From Xylanibacter muris (GTDB lineage: Bacteria > Bacteroidota > Bacteroidia > Bacteroidales > Bacteroidaceae), in the NCBI RefSeq assembly GCF_013166605.1, contig NZ_JABKKF010000008.1, forward strand, positions 53,309 through 117,308: a stretch of DNA of 64,000 nucleotides. The letters are read 5' to 3'. The notes under the pieces were generated by a model that had not been told where the DNA came from, did not search any database, and saw nothing but the letters and a program-made list of their open reading frames with translations. Positions 35,888 to 45,315 of this stretch are shown here, piece by piece (position 1 is the stretch's first letter; every line of letters begins with the position of its first letter). A program made the position numbers and the translations under genes.

Positions 35888-35972
35888 TCCGACTTAAGTC
35901 GGAAAGCTTTCTGACTATAGTCGGAAGGGTGTCTGACTTAAGTCGGAAACACGTCTGACTTAAGTCGGAAGG
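35888..35972. repeat. Four tandem 22-bp units, each a near-perfect palindrome
   Basis: Units begin at 35888, 35910, 35932 and 35954. The core is TCYGACTTAAGTCGGAA (one unit has GACTATAGTC), each core a self-complementary hairpin followed by five variable bases. The array sits between the convergent C10 peptidase and rhamnosidase genes and may act as a bidirectional terminator or protein-binding array. Confidence 0.8.
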
Positions 35973-36055
35973 TTTGCAAAGCGGCATTTTAAAGTTTATA
36001 GGCAGGCACTTCGCTAACTGCAGATGCCTCTTTTACGTTTCAACCGGAGACTACG

Positions 36056-39000
36056 TCACTTTTCCATATCCCCGACATTGATTTTCTTATATGCCACCCT
36101 CTGCCTTCTCCATGTATACACACAATGAAGACTGCCGTCGCGTCCCTGTATTATTGCAGGATACGAATACTGGCTTATAGGCGAGTCCTCAAGCGTAAGC
36201 AGATGACGCCAGTTGTCACCGTCATCGCTTACAGCAATGTCTAAAGGCGTGCGGGGCCCTTTCTTTGTACCGCTGAGAGTACGGAAATTATTATATACCA
36301 ACACATGGCGGCCGTCGGCAAGCGTGACAGCGTCAGTGCCTGACTGATTGTTCGGCACTGACGTAAGCCTCACCTTGCTCCAGGTGTCACCGCCGTCGCT
36401 GCTCGTCGATTCCGCCAGAAAGCCGTTACGCGTACGGCAAAGCACCCGCAGGCGACCATCGGCAAGGCGCAGTATCGACGGCTGTATGCAGTCTATCGGC
36501 TTAATCTGTGACGTATCCTCTGTACGCGGAGCCGTTTCGGCCTCTATCGGCCCTACATACTTCCATTGCTTAGAGGCAAGGTCGAAGATCTCAAAATGGA
36601 GTTTCCACCCTCCACCTTCAGTACTCGAGCCGCATATCAGCCTGTTGCCTACAAGCTCCGGCTTATTCTTCACCGGTCCGAGAAATCCTTCGGGCAAGGC
36701 CTCACGCGGCCCCCATGTACACCCTCCGTCCACGGATTTGACCACCCATCCGGTCCAGTCGCCCACCCGAAGGCCAATCTTATAGAACAGCCACAGTTCT
36801 CCGTCAGGCATTTCATACAAGACAGGATTCCAGCAAGCCTTGCGTCTCGCCGTATCAGGATTCAGTCCTTTATCCCTCACAGGACCTTCCGATGCCGGTG
36901 TTGAGGTCTCGCCGATGCCGGCGATCGCGGCATCGGGCGTTCCAAGACGGAACACCCCGTCGCCTGCCAGTATTGGCTCACTCCATTTGTCCGAGCCTTT
37001 CGGCTTGCGGCTCACCCATATACACACATCCGGATGACGCTCATGGGTGCCTCCGAAATAGGCGGCCACCAGGTCACCGTTCTTCAATTCGGATATGGTA
37101 GCGGCATGACATTGCGGAAACGCGGCCTGCTCATAAAGAAACTCATCCCTGGCTATCGCCCTGGAAGATGTAGGAATGACAGAAGTGAAGTGATATTCAC
37201 CGGAACCGATACGCTCTGTCCGGCCGTCAGGAAATTGTATTTCCGCCGTTGTGTTGCACGGTATCTCAACATCCCATTCCAAATACTGAAGCGTCTTGCG
37301 CCAACGGCTTGATATCCTGCCGTATGGCGAACTGTATGTCACATCGGCATGACTACAATCCTGAATACTGAAATCGGGACGCAGGACAATATGCCTGAAA
37401 GCCGGGGACGCAGGACGGATACCGCCTATATCCTCAAAACACCACGCAAGCAGATCGCCAAGCAGCATGACATGGTTGCCGCTGTTCATCTTCGGCGACG
37501 CCTTGTCGCCATTCCACAATTCCCATATTGTGGTGGCCCCGCTTTCCGCCATATATCCCCATGAAGGATAAGAGCTGTTTGTTGCCAGAAGCCACGCCAC
37601 ATCGGCAAACCCGTTTGCACTCAGTGTGCGCAACAGCCACGATATGCCTATCACTCCGCAAGGCACATGACCGCCGTTCACAGTGATGATATTTGCGACT
37701 ATATTCCTTACAATATCCGTCTTCAGACTGTCGGGAACGATTCCGAATGCCAAAGGCAGAAGATTGGCTGTAGCGGTATTGTTGCCATAAAAGATACTGT
37801 CGGGATAAAGGGTATGGCCGGGAACAGGAGATGTGCCGCGCCTGACAGTGAGGAAACTACGGTTGAACGCCTCCGCCATATCCGCCCGGGCCGCCTTCCA
37901 CCTTGCGGCATCCTCACCGAATCCGAGCCACAGGGCAAAATCTTCCATAAGCTGAAGACAACGTATGGTATAGGCCGTGGCAATGAGACTGCCGTCCGTG
38001 CGCCGTGCCGGGTCGCTGCTGTGGATAAGCTCCAACGACTCCGGAGGCACACACCAGTCACCGTATTTATCTTTCGTCACCACACCGCCACGCATATATT
38101 CCGACATGATATGTTCCAGCCACCGTGATATATGCGGATAACTGTCGGCCACCGGACGGAGATTGCCGTATTGACGGTAGAGCATATCGCACGTGAACGG
38201 CAGGGCGGCAGGCCAAGTGACATCATCGGTATAATAATTCCAGAAAGCAGGGGCGACATCGGGTATACATCCGTCTTCACGCTGCGATTCACAGATGTCA
38301 CGCATCCACTTGGAATACAGCCGCTCATTGCCAAAGAGAAAACTCTCGCCAAGAGAGCCGGCCGTACGGTCGCCAAGCCACGGCTGACGCTCGTTGCGCT
38401 GCGGACAGTCTACGGGCATGCCCTTATAATTGCTCATTATTCCCCATCGGGCGTTACCGACAACCTTGTTGAGGATTGTGTCTGAACACAGGAAGCTGCC
38501 GGTATCGTCCATACGGTCCGCCACCGCCTGTGCATGGAAATCTCCCGACGCCACATCGCCCATGCCTCTCACCTCCACATAGCGGAACCCGTGATAGACG
38601 AAAGAGGGCGTCCAGGATGCGGTTTCATTGCCGTTGCACACATAAATATCTTCAGACATCGCGTCACGAAGGTTTTCCGTATATAGCGTACCGTCTGCAT
38701 TGAGACGCTCCGCATAGCGGATACGTATCGTATCACCGGCATTCCCTTTTGGCACGAAGCTGAGCCAACCGGCCATATTCTGTCCGAAATCGAGTATTAC
38801 CGCACTGCCACGCCTGTTCACTTCCACCGGACGCAGACATGCGGCAACGCCCATCGGCGGCATCATCTGCCCGCGCAAAGTGCCGTCAGGCATGGCCGCA
38901 CGATAAGCCTGAAGCCATTGGGAATCATCGTATCCGGGCCGAGTCCAGCCCCCAAGCTCCATACGGGCATCATATTCCTCACCGTCATACTCGTTGTTAG

Positions 39001-39877
39001 CACGAACCGGCCCTTCCGCCGTCACTTTCCAACTCTCGTCTGTAACCAGTTTTTGAGTGGTGCCATCGGCATATTCCACAATAATGTTCATACGGCATTT
39101 GGGCAACCCGAACACAGGGGTCTTGTATGGTTTGTTCTGCCGCATCGGGAAGAAACGGCCGCATCCGAGCACAATCCCCACCGCCGTGCGGGAACTCACG
39201 GCATCCGTAATATCGTATGCATTGTAATAAACGGTCCTGCGATAATCCGACGGTGCCGGCTTCAATACGTCATCCGCCCCGATTTCCTTTCCGTTTACAT
39301 ACATACGATAAAGTCCGAGACCGGATATATATGCGGTGGCACGCTTTACAGCCACAGACTTCAGGTTGAACTCCTTCCTCAAATAACGGGCAGCAAGCCG
39401 TGTATGCAATCCGCGGCATTCACCGGGCATCATGTCTTCCTGCCCTATCCAACGGCCGGCCCAGCGCGTCTCGCCAAGCAATCCTATACCAAAGGTATTC
39501 ACGCGACTCCACTCCGAACGGCCACGGTTTGTGTAGACCATCACTTTCCACCATGCACGGACATTGCTTTTCAGCGGCTTGCCGCCATAGTCTATCCACA
39601 GCTGACGGCCGTCGGCAACACGTCCGGAATCCCATAAATCGCCTTCATCACGACTCAGTTTTTCCGGTGACGAGGCCACAAGAATCCGCCAGGCCTCCTG
39701 CACCACTCCACGCTTATCTGAAACGGTCTGCCATGAAAACCGCGGCTTGCCGGTATCCAGCCCCAATGGATTGAAAAGGTTTTCTGTCCTTAGGTTTACC
39801 GGTTCTGTCCTTGCCGACACAACAACCGGCAGCAATATGGCAACGGACAATACTGTACGTATAAAAAATGCTTTCAT
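36056..39877 (-). CDS. Alpha-L-rhamnosidase (GH78-like) fused to a BNR/sialidase-like beta-propeller
   Basis: 1273 residues: a signal peptide (MKAFFIRTVLSVAILLPVVVSA), a bacterial alpha-L-rhamnosidase region (about 25-880) with AYISGLGLYRMYVNGKEIG, the catalytic-domain block MPVDCPQRNERQPWLGD and the ATTIWELWNGDK segment, then a separate C-terminal domain (about 895-1265) with Asp-box-like repeats SVDGGCTWG, SSDGGDTWS and SDDGDNW. That propeller resembles BNR_2 sialidase-like proteins, a fold also used by polysaccharide lyases and other glycosidases, so its substrate is open. Translationally coupled (ATGA overlap) to the GH140-like gene. Likely acts on rhamnose-containing pectin such as rhamnogalacturonan. 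Confidence 0.8.
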   Translation of the reverse strand: MKAFFIRTVLSVAILLPVVVSARTEPVNLRTENLFNPLGLDTGKPRFSWQTVSDKRGVVQEAWRILVASSPEKLSRDEGDLWDSGRVADGRQLWIDYGGKPLKSNVRAWWKVMVYTNRGRSEWSRVNTFGIGLLGETRWAGRWIGQEDMMPGECRGLHTRLAARYLRKEFNLKSVAVKRATAYISGLGLYRMYVNGKEIGADDVLKPAPSDYRRTVYYNAYDITDAVSSRTAVGIVLGCGRFFPMRQNKPYKTPVFGLPKCRMNIIVEYADGTTQKLVTDESWKVTAEGPVRANNEYDGEEYDARMELGGWTRPGYDDSQWLQAYRAAMPDGTLRGQMMPPMGVAACLRPVEVNRRGSAVILDFGQNMAGWLSFVPKGNAGDTIRIRYAERLNADGTLYTENLRDAMSEDIYVCNGNETASWTPSFVYHGFRYVEVRGMGDVASGDFHAQAVADRMDDTGSFLCSDTILNKVVGNARWGIMSNYKGMPVDCPQRNERQPWLGDRTAGSLGESFLFGNERLYSKWMRDICESQREDGCIPDVAPAFWNYYTDDVTWPAALPFTCDMLYRQYGNLRPVADSYPHISRWLEHIMSEYMRGGVVTKDKYGDWCVPPESLELIHSSDPARRTDGSLIATAYTIRCLQLMEDFALWLGFGEDAARWKAARADMAEAFNRSFLTVRRGTSPVPGHTLYPDSIFYGNNTATANLLPLAFGIVPDSLKTDIVRNIVANIITVNGGHVPCGVIGISWLLRTLSANGFADVAWLLATNSSYPSWGYMAESGATTIWELWNGDKASPKMNSGNHVMLLGDLLAWCFEDIGGIRPASPAFRHIVLRPDFSIQDCSHADVTYSSPYGRISSRWRKTLQYLEWDVEIPCNTTAEIQFPDGRTERIGSGEYHFTSVIPTSSRAIARDEFLYEQAAFPQCHAATISELKNGDLVAAYFGGTHERHPDVCIWVSRKPKGSDKWSEPILAGDGVFRLGTPDAAIAGIGETSTPASEGPVRDKGLNPDTARRKACWNPVLYEMPDGELWLFYKIGLRVGDWTGWVVKSVDGGCTWGPREALPEGFLGPVKNKPELVGNRLICGSSTEGGGWKLHFEIFDLASKQWKYVGPIEAETAPRTEDTSQIKPIDCIQPSILRLADGRLRVLCRTRNGFLAESTSSDGGDTWSKVRLTSVPNNQSGTDAVTLADGRHVLVYNNFRTLSGTKKGPRTPLDIAVSDDGDNWRHLLTLEDSPISQYSYPAIIQGRDGSLHCVYTWRRQRVAYKKINVGDMEK

Positions 39878-41346
39878 TCGGTCAGGTCTTTTTTCTTATC
39901 TGTATTCACAGTATATATTGACTCAAGTTTTTTATCTAAATAATCTTTAGACGCATCCACGGCTATGAGCACACCGTCCGAATCATCACCGCCACGGGCC
40001 TTGTTCTTGAACGTGAGCACCTTGTCGGGAAAATCTCCTATATATTTCACCGTGCCGTCTGACGCATTCATCCACCATACATTTTTCCTGCTTCCGCTAA
40101 TCTTGGTAAGATCTATCTTCATGTCCTGTCCGGTATAATTATATACCATAAGATAGTCTTCTCCGCGTGTAGCGGCAAGACGTCTGTATTTCTCTCCATT
40201 GCCTACAACTATCGTCTGGTCGGGAATCCTGTCAAAATAAGGCAGGGCAAGCATCAGATGCTTCAAATACTTCATCTGATTGAATCCCGGGTCGTTCAAA
40301 GCCTTATACCACGGTTTTCTTTCACCGTCGGCAAAATAGGCTCCGCTGACACCGGGCCTGGCAAACTGCATTATATTGTTATTGCCGTATGTATGACCGC
40401 AAGAACCGGCAAACACTGACCAATAGGCATAACGACGCACGTCGCATGCCTTCCACAGAGGGTCATCGGCACTATGAAGCCCCTGGGGGATGCCCTCATA
40501 GCTCGGCTCTCCGTCGAGAACAGGTTTTACAGGCTTATAGCTCCATGCCGAGTCAACATACATCCAGCTGTCTTCCTCGGTATTGTCGGGAATGGGATAA
40601 TCCTTGTTTCCCATACGCTGACCGTAACGGCGGTGGCCGCTCTGGAACATATTGAAGTCAAGCCAGCTGCGGTCGTTGAACCATCTGGCAGAAGTGCAGC
40701 GCCCACGCGGATGAAACGTCATCAGATGATTATGGTCTATGCTCTTGATTGTTGTGGCGAGTGCGTCCCATACTTCTGTACGTATGTTGCCTTGGATATC
40801 GCCTCCGATTATCCATACAATGTTCTTGCGGTCCTTATATCTTTCCGCAAGAAAGCGTCCATAACTCCTGGCCTGCTCCTCATCCATCAGGCCGGCCTTG
40901 ACAAGACCGCCCCATATACACACCATCCCGATATAAATGCCCTGAGAGGCGGCACAGTCTATTATATAGTCCATGTGATTCCAATATCCGTATACTCCCT
41001 TACTGTCGACGGCATCAAACTTGAAACCGTCGGACATCGACATCTGACCGTAAACATTAAATGCCGGAACACCGTTTACCACCTGAACCTGCACCATATT
41101 ATACCCTGCCCCGGCACAGCGTTTGAGATAGTAAGCCGCCTCATCGCGGTCGAGCCTCTCAGGAAGAAGCCAGCCCGTATCGCCAAGCCAAAAGAACGGC
41201 CTGCCGTTTTCAAACTGAAGAAAACGCCCGTTCTCCGACACTTGCAGCCTACCATTATCCCACGGTTTTCCGACTGCCATAACACGCTGTGCAACGGACA
41301 GAACAAGCCCCGCCGCAACAAACATCATCACAATTATCCTTCTCAT
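39874..41346 (-). CDS. GH140-like (DUF4038) glycoside hydrolase, putative apiosidase
   Basis: 490 residues with a signal sequence (MRRIIVMMFVAAGLVLSVAQ) and a DUF4038 TIM-barrel: NGRPFFWLGDTGWLL, YNMVQVQVVNG, NIVWIIGGDIQGN and LDGEPSYEGIP supply the acidic residues typical of the active site. The last roughly 90 residues look like the putative collagen-binding beta domain found in these enzymes (LMVYNYTGQDMKIDL). In Bacteroides thetaiotaomicron a GH140 enzyme removes apiose from rhamnogalacturonan II, and pairing with a rhamnosidase gene fits that substrate (inference). Promoter box at 41463-41470. Confidence 0.8.
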   Translation of the reverse strand: MRRIIVMMFVAAGLVLSVAQRVMAVGKPWDNGRLQVSENGRFLQFENGRPFFWLGDTGWLLPERLDRDEAAYYLKRCAGAGYNMVQVQVVNGVPAFNVYGQMSMSDGFKFDAVDSKGVYGYWNHMDYIIDCAASQGIYIGMVCIWGGLVKAGLMDEEQARSYGRFLAERYKDRKNIVWIIGGDIQGNIRTEVWDALATTIKSIDHNHLMTFHPRGRCTSARWFNDRSWLDFNMFQSGHRRYGQRMGNKDYPIPDNTEEDSWMYVDSAWSYKPVKPVLDGEPSYEGIPQGLHSADDPLWKACDVRRYAYWSVFAGSCGHTYGNNNIMQFARPGVSGAYFADGERKPWYKALNDPGFNQMKYLKHLMLALPYFDRIPDQTIVVGNGEKYRRLAATRGEDYLMVYNYTGQDMKIDLTKISGSRKNVWWMNASDGTVKYIGDFPDKVLTFKNKARGGDDSDGVLIAVDASKDYLDKKLESIYTVNTDKKKDLTE

Positions 41347-41462
41347 TATAACTTTTAATTAGTAAAGCCGACTGAACGCCAGCCTCCGGTTAGTACTTTT
41401 ATTTTATCTTAAACTGGAATAAATCCCATTCCAAAAGCGGTGAACAGAATAACACACGCTTA

Positions 41463-41470
41463 CAAAATTA
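41463..41470 (-). promoter_or_regulatory. Promoter -7 box of the GH140-GH78 operon
   Basis: The minus strand reads TAATTTTG, 116 bases upstream of the GH140 ATG. No susC/susD pair or regulator accompanies the operon inside the window. Confidence 0.55.
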
Positions 41471-41579
41471 CTCAAAAAATCCTTTACCATATATGCCTTC
41501 CGCTGTTTTTTCACAGTCTATGATATAAATATAATCTTATCCGTGGCAAGAGCTGCCGCTCATATAACTAAATATACCG

Positions 41580-41652
41580 GAAAAAGAAAGTGCCCCAAGC
41601 CCCAGAATTGCGAATCCTGACTGAGCTTTGGAGCACTGCACACTTTCCGTCT
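41580..41652 (-). terminator. Terminator downstream of the interrupted BspA-like gene
   Basis: The minus strand forms a long stem (GAAAGTG at one end pairing with CACTTTC at the other, with CCAAAGC/GCTTGGG inside), followed by TTTCTTTTTCC. It lies 35 bases after the BspA stop. The rest of the 41347-41686 gap holds this and the GH140 promoter. Confidence 0.65.
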
Positions 41653-41686
41653 ACATCGCTTTATGATGACGGCAGTTGTCAATACA

Positions 41687-42182
41687 CTATCTGATCATTA
41701 CCTTTTCCGACTTGCCGCCCTGACGCCTGATATATATTCCCGGTGTATGGCCACCGTCAGGAACTGCTGTCCGGACACCGTCAAGACGATACATTTCAAC
41801 AGGCCCATTACCCTTGTCCACAACAACGCCACCGATACCAGTAGACAGGTCGCCTTGTGTATGCAGGAACCGGCCCCAAACAGAATGAATGCAATAGTCA
41901 TTAACAGATTCCGGCCTAACATGCAATGTGGCACTATTATATACATTGGCATCGAAAACATCTGTATTCCCATATACTCCATCACCAATATATGGAGGCG
42001 TTGTGCTCCATACGGAAACATTCTTAAGATTGGCGCATCCGAGAAAGGCTCCTTTGGAAACCGTTTCCACGGACTTGCCTATTGACACATCCGTAAGATT
42101 TGTGCAACCATGAAATGCTTCATCAGGAATATATGTAACAGCATCAGGAATGGAAATATCAGTAAGGCTACTGCAACCCATG
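41687..42182 (-). pseudogene. BspA-like leucine-rich repeat gene, C-terminal half (split by the defence island)
   Basis: This encodes the last roughly 165 residues of a BspA-like protein: LRR_5 units (SSLTDISIPDAVTYIPDEAF, TNLTDVSIGKSVETVSKGAF) and a C-terminal region (YRLDGVRTAVPDGGHTPGIY, then IRRQGGKSEKVMIR) resembling a type IX sorting domain. The matching N-terminal half lies at 52395-52900 in the same strand and frame: GAAxF(52399) followed by Met-Gly-Cys (42181) restores a normal repeat. The apparent ATG at 42181 is an ordinary internal codon, not a true start. Confidence 0.85.
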
Positions 42183-42826
42183 TATATGGAAGTGTTTGAT
42201 TGCCAACTATATGCGGCTGATACGATAGAAAAGTGAATTGGGATTTACTTATGAGGCTAAGAACAGTAAAAAAACAACGATTTTAACTTACTTTAAGAAA
42301 GAACGTAGGGTTAGGATGGCCAAATGAGGGAAGAAAAGGAAATTAATAGAGACAACCAAAAGAGATAAGAAGTGAGTGTGAATGATTGTTTTCTGGGTAT
42401 CGGATTATGTATTGATGAACAGCCTTATGTGATTAGTGACACAAAGGGGTATGGTTAAAATGATACCCTTTAACCTAATATGGATATGCAGACAACTTTA
42501 CTTTAATGTCTGTATATAATAAGAGGAATAAAGTCAAGTGGGTTGTAGTGGTATGCTGCATAGGTAGTTTTCTTTTTTGACTGCAAATTATCTTCGATAT
42601 CTCTTAATGAAGTGAGGCAGACCACCCCTTCTGAGTATATGAGGATAAAGAATTTAAAACTTAACTTTATTACCTATATATGATAAGGTGAATAAAGTCG
42701 AGTTTACAATCGGAATTCATGCCATATATAGAAAAATAATCCAAATAACCATATATGTTTAGATAAATAATATTAAATACATTCATTAATTTGCCAATAA
42801 TCATATAAAAGTCGCAAATAATTTAT
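42183..42826. other. Non-coding left end of the defence island
   Basis: No credible gene. AT-rich. Contains two related hairpin-forming repeats (42494-42535 and 42663-42700, each starting AACTTTA and ending AATAAAGTC) and a stretch (about 42183-42370) that resembles the left flank of the Abi_2 cassette near 53205-53400. Confidence 0.6.
42494..42700. repeat. Pair of related hairpin repeats
   Basis: The copies at 42494-42535 and 42663-42700 share AACTTTA...ATATA.GATAAG/AATAAG...GAATAAAGTC. The second has perfect ACTTTATT/AATAAAGT arms. Their role is unknown; they mark the non-coding island end. Confidence 0.5.
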
Positions 42827-42838
42827 ATCTTTGCGACA
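42812..42838 (+). promoter_or_regulatory. AbiE promoter with palindromic operator
   Basis: GTCGCAAA (42812-42819) and TTTGCGAC (42831-42838) form a perfect 8-bp inverted repeat. Its right arm overlaps the -7 box TATCTTTG (42827-42834), 17 bases before the antitoxin ATG. AbiEi-type antitoxins are known to repress their own promoters through inverted repeats, so this is the likely operator. Confidence 0.75.
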
Positions 42839-42850
42839 AAATTAAATGCA

Positions 42851-43456
42851 ATGGCAAGTATAGAAGACAATATTTTGACAGCTATTCAAGCCAAAGGAAG
42901 AGGAAGCATATTCTTTCCGTCTGATTTTACCTCATATGGTGAAGTAAAGGCTGTTGGTAAAAGTCTTGAAAGGCTGACAGCAAAAGGCGACATCGTTCGT
43001 TTGGCAAGAGGTATATACTTATATCCTGAGATTGATACGGTCTTGGGGCTTGGCGTATTGATGCCCTCCATAGAACAGATAGCCGAAACCATCGCACGCA
43101 GGGACAAAGCGCGTATTGTTCCGACTGGCATATATGCTATGAACAAGTTAGGATTGTCAACACAAGTACCGATGAATGTGGTTTACCTGACTGATGGTGC
43201 TCCACGCAAAGTAAGTCTTGGGAATGGCCGTTCGATACAGTTCAAATACACCACTCCACGGAATCTTGCATTCACAAATCCGCTTGCAATGCTCGTTACA
43301 TTTGCCTTAAAAGAAGTAGGGAAAGACAATGTAACGGAAGATATCATCAAGCGTATCAAAAGTGTACTTCAGAAAGAAAGAAAAGAAAACATATTGGCAG
43401 ATGAAGCACTCATGCCAGCATGGATAAGAAATATAACAAGAAAAGCGTATGAATAA
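42851..43456 (+). CDS. AbiEi-like antitoxin (DUF6088)
   Basis: 201 residues with an N-terminal winged-helix region (IFFPSDFTSYGEVKAVGKSL, LTAKGDIVRLARGIYLYPE) and the C-terminal antitoxin domain typical of DUF6088/AbiEi proteins. It is the first gene of a type IV toxin-antitoxin pair, overlapping the toxin gene by eight bases. It probably represses its own promoter at the palindrome 42812-42838 and neutralises the AbiEii toxin. The family assignment rests on sequence pattern plus gene order. Confidence 0.85.
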   Translation: MASIEDNILTAIQAKGRGSIFFPSDFTSYGEVKAVGKSLERLTAKGDIVRLARGIYLYPEIDTVLGLGVLMPSIEQIAETIARRDKARIVPTGIYAMNKLGLSTQVPMNVVYLTDGAPRKVSLGNGRSIQFKYTTPRNLAFTNPLAMLVTFALKEVGKDNVTEDIIKRIKSVLQKERKENILADEALMPAWIRNITRKAYE

Positions 43457-44456
43457 TTATTTTCAGTTATCCACAGAGCAACAGCGAATGGTGCTCTCGC
43501 AAGCTGCCAACAGAACAGGACTGCCTGTGCAAGCTGTGGAAAAAGACTTATGGGTGACCGTGGTACTGCAACAGGTTTTCTCGTTACCTGTAGCGAAACA
43601 TTTGGTATTCAAAGGCGGCACATCGCTCAGTAAAGTATGGAAAGTTATACGACGCTTTTCCGAGGATATAGATTTGGTAATAGACCCTTCCATCTGGGGA
43701 TTTGAAGGTGATTTGACCAAGAAACAAATCAAGCGGTTGAGGAAGGCTTCGTCTGTTTTTGTAAGAGATGAGTTGTGCCAGCAGCTAAGAAATGAAGTAT
43801 CATCAAACGGAATGGACAACTGGCTCAATATAGAGGCAGAGCCAGACGGTGAGGGAGACAGTACATATCCTGAGCCCAGAGTGATATACATAAGATATAA
43901 ATCAATATTTGACAGCGGCCTGCCCTATCTGCATTCGGAAGTAAAACTGGAGATTGGTGCCCGTTCCTTGCTTGAGCCAACTGCAAATGCCGTGGTTAAA
44001 AGCATTTTGGAAGAAGAGTTACCTATAAGTACAACAGTCAAACAGTTGCCAATACCCACAGCAGTGGCAGAAAAGACCTTTCTTGAAAAGGCTTTCCTGC
44101 TACATGAGTTGTTTTCCTCCCAGTTACCAAGGGAAGCTAATCGCAAATCTCGTCATTTGTATGACTTAGCGCAGATGATGAACACAGACATTGCAGCACG
44201 GGCTATTGCAAATGATGAACTCTGGAATACAATACACCATCATCGGGAACTATTCACCAGCATGAGTGGAGTGGATTATACTCCCGACATTAGAAAACGT
44301 ATCTGCCTGCTACCTCCAGATGATGTCATTGACGATTGGCGTAGCGATTACAAAGATATGCAATCTTCTATGATATATGGTGAAAAACCAACGTTTGAAG
44401 AGTTGATAGAAAAAATGAGAGAATTAGAAAATTTATTTCATAATACTAAACACTAA
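43449..44456 (+). CDS. AbiEii-type nucleotidyltransferase toxin
   Basis: 335 residues with the nucleotidyltransferase core FKGGTSLSKVWKVIRRFSED followed by IDLVIDP, supplying the GGTS-like motif and the catalytic acidic pair, and a later conserved KTFLEKAFLLHE segment typical of the family. AbiEii/MenT-type toxins transfer nucleotides to tRNA, halting growth during phage infection. Translation is coupled to the antitoxin (ATGAATAA overlap). It lies 13 bases before the DUF4007 gene, so both systems may be co-transcribed. Confidence 0.88.
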   Translation: MNNYFQLSTEQQRMVLSQAANRTGLPVQAVEKDLWVTVVLQQVFSLPVAKHLVFKGGTSLSKVWKVIRRFSEDIDLVIDPSIWGFEGDLTKKQIKRLRKASSVFVRDELCQQLRNEVSSNGMDNWLNIEAEPDGEGDSTYPEPRVIYIRYKSIFDSGLPYLHSEVKLEIGARSLLEPTANAVVKSILEEELPISTTVKQLPIPTAVAEKTFLEKAFLLHELFSSQLPREANRKSRHLYDLAQMMNTDIAARAIANDELWNTIHHHRELFTSMSGVDYTPDIRKRICLLPPDDVIDDWRSDYKDMQSSMIYGEKPTFEELIEKMRELENLFHNTKH

Positions 44457-44469
44457 AAACATTGATAAA

Positions 44470-45315
44470 ATGAGATACTGTTTTTCTGGTCACGAATCAT
44501 TCCCCTGTAAGTCCATGTGGCTAAAAAAGGGATATGATTATTTGGTTGACCACAATAAATTTACAGATCCAGACGCTGTCGTAAAACTTGGTGTCGGCAA
44601 AAATATGGTTCAATCAATTAGATTTTGGCTGAGGGCATTTGGTCTTTTGAATGATGACGAGGCAACGGAAATTGCTCATTATCTTTTTGATGAAAGAGAT
44701 GGAAGAGATCCTTATGCCGAGGATAATGCCACCCTATGGATTCTTCATTATATGTTAGTGGTGACTGCGGTTTCAAGTATTTATCATTTGTTTTTTGTTG
44801 ACTTGCAACGTGAGAAGAAAGAATTTGACAAAGAACAGGTTCTTTCATTCATTAAAAGAAAGTGCAATGTACCTGAACAAAAAAACGTGTTTAATGAAAA
44901 TACTGTTAAGAAGGATATAAGAGTGCTTTTACAAAACTATCTTGCACCGACAAGTCCGAAGAGAAACGAAGAATATGCGAATGTTTTGTTGGGTATAGGT
45001 CTTCTCCGTGAGAACGAAGGAAAGTATTCATTCAATGAAGTTTCTATAGAGCAAGTTAATCCTTTAATTGTTCTATTTGCATTAGTTCATATTGCGGGAG
45101 AGGACAAAACAGTATCTTTTGACAAGTTACAAGAACTATCATTGATATTCTGCATTCCCATTTCTTCTTTTTTGATGATGATACGCTCACTAAGCGAACA
45201 ATATCCCAAAGAAATCATCTACACAGACAATAGCGGAATTAGGAATGTGCAATTTCTCCAGAAACCAAATATACTTGAAGTGCTGAATAGATATTACAAT
45301 AACGATGAAATTTAA
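44470..45315 (+). CDS. DUF4007 family protein
   Basis: 281 residues matching DUF4007: FSGHESFPCKSMWLKKGYDY, LGVGKNMVQSIRFWLRAFGL and an NATLWILHYMLV stretch in the first 100 residues, then a helical C-terminal half with winged-helix character. DUF4007 proteins recur beside DNA-phosphorothioation-type genes and are thought to bind DNA; the biochemical role is unknown to me. It opens the second module of the island and overlaps the ATPase gene by 11 bases. Confidence 0.8.
   Translation: MRYCFSGHESFPCKSMWLKKGYDYLVDHNKFTDPDAVVKLGVGKNMVQSIRFWLRAFGLLNDDEATEIAHYLFDERDGRDPYAEDNATLWILHYMLVVTAVSSIYHLFFVDLQREKKEFDKEQVLSFIKRKCNVPEQKNVFNENTVKKDIRVLLQNYLAPTSPKRNEEYANVLLGIGLLRENEGKYSFNEVSIEQVNPLIVLFALVHIAGEDKTVSFDKLQELSLIFCIPISSFLMMIRSLSEQYPKEIIYTDNSGIRNVQFLQKPNILEVLNRYYNNDEI

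Noticed and set aside
36056..37200. Calling the C-terminal propeller a true sialidase
   Set aside because: Asp-box-like repeats are visible but I could not identify the full arginine triad and nucleophile set; the fold is shared by several unrelated activities.
41687..42181. An independent short leucine-rich repeat gene starting at ATG 42181
   Set aside because: It lacks a signal peptide and promoter, and its frame and repeat phase join exactly to the fragment at 52395-52900.
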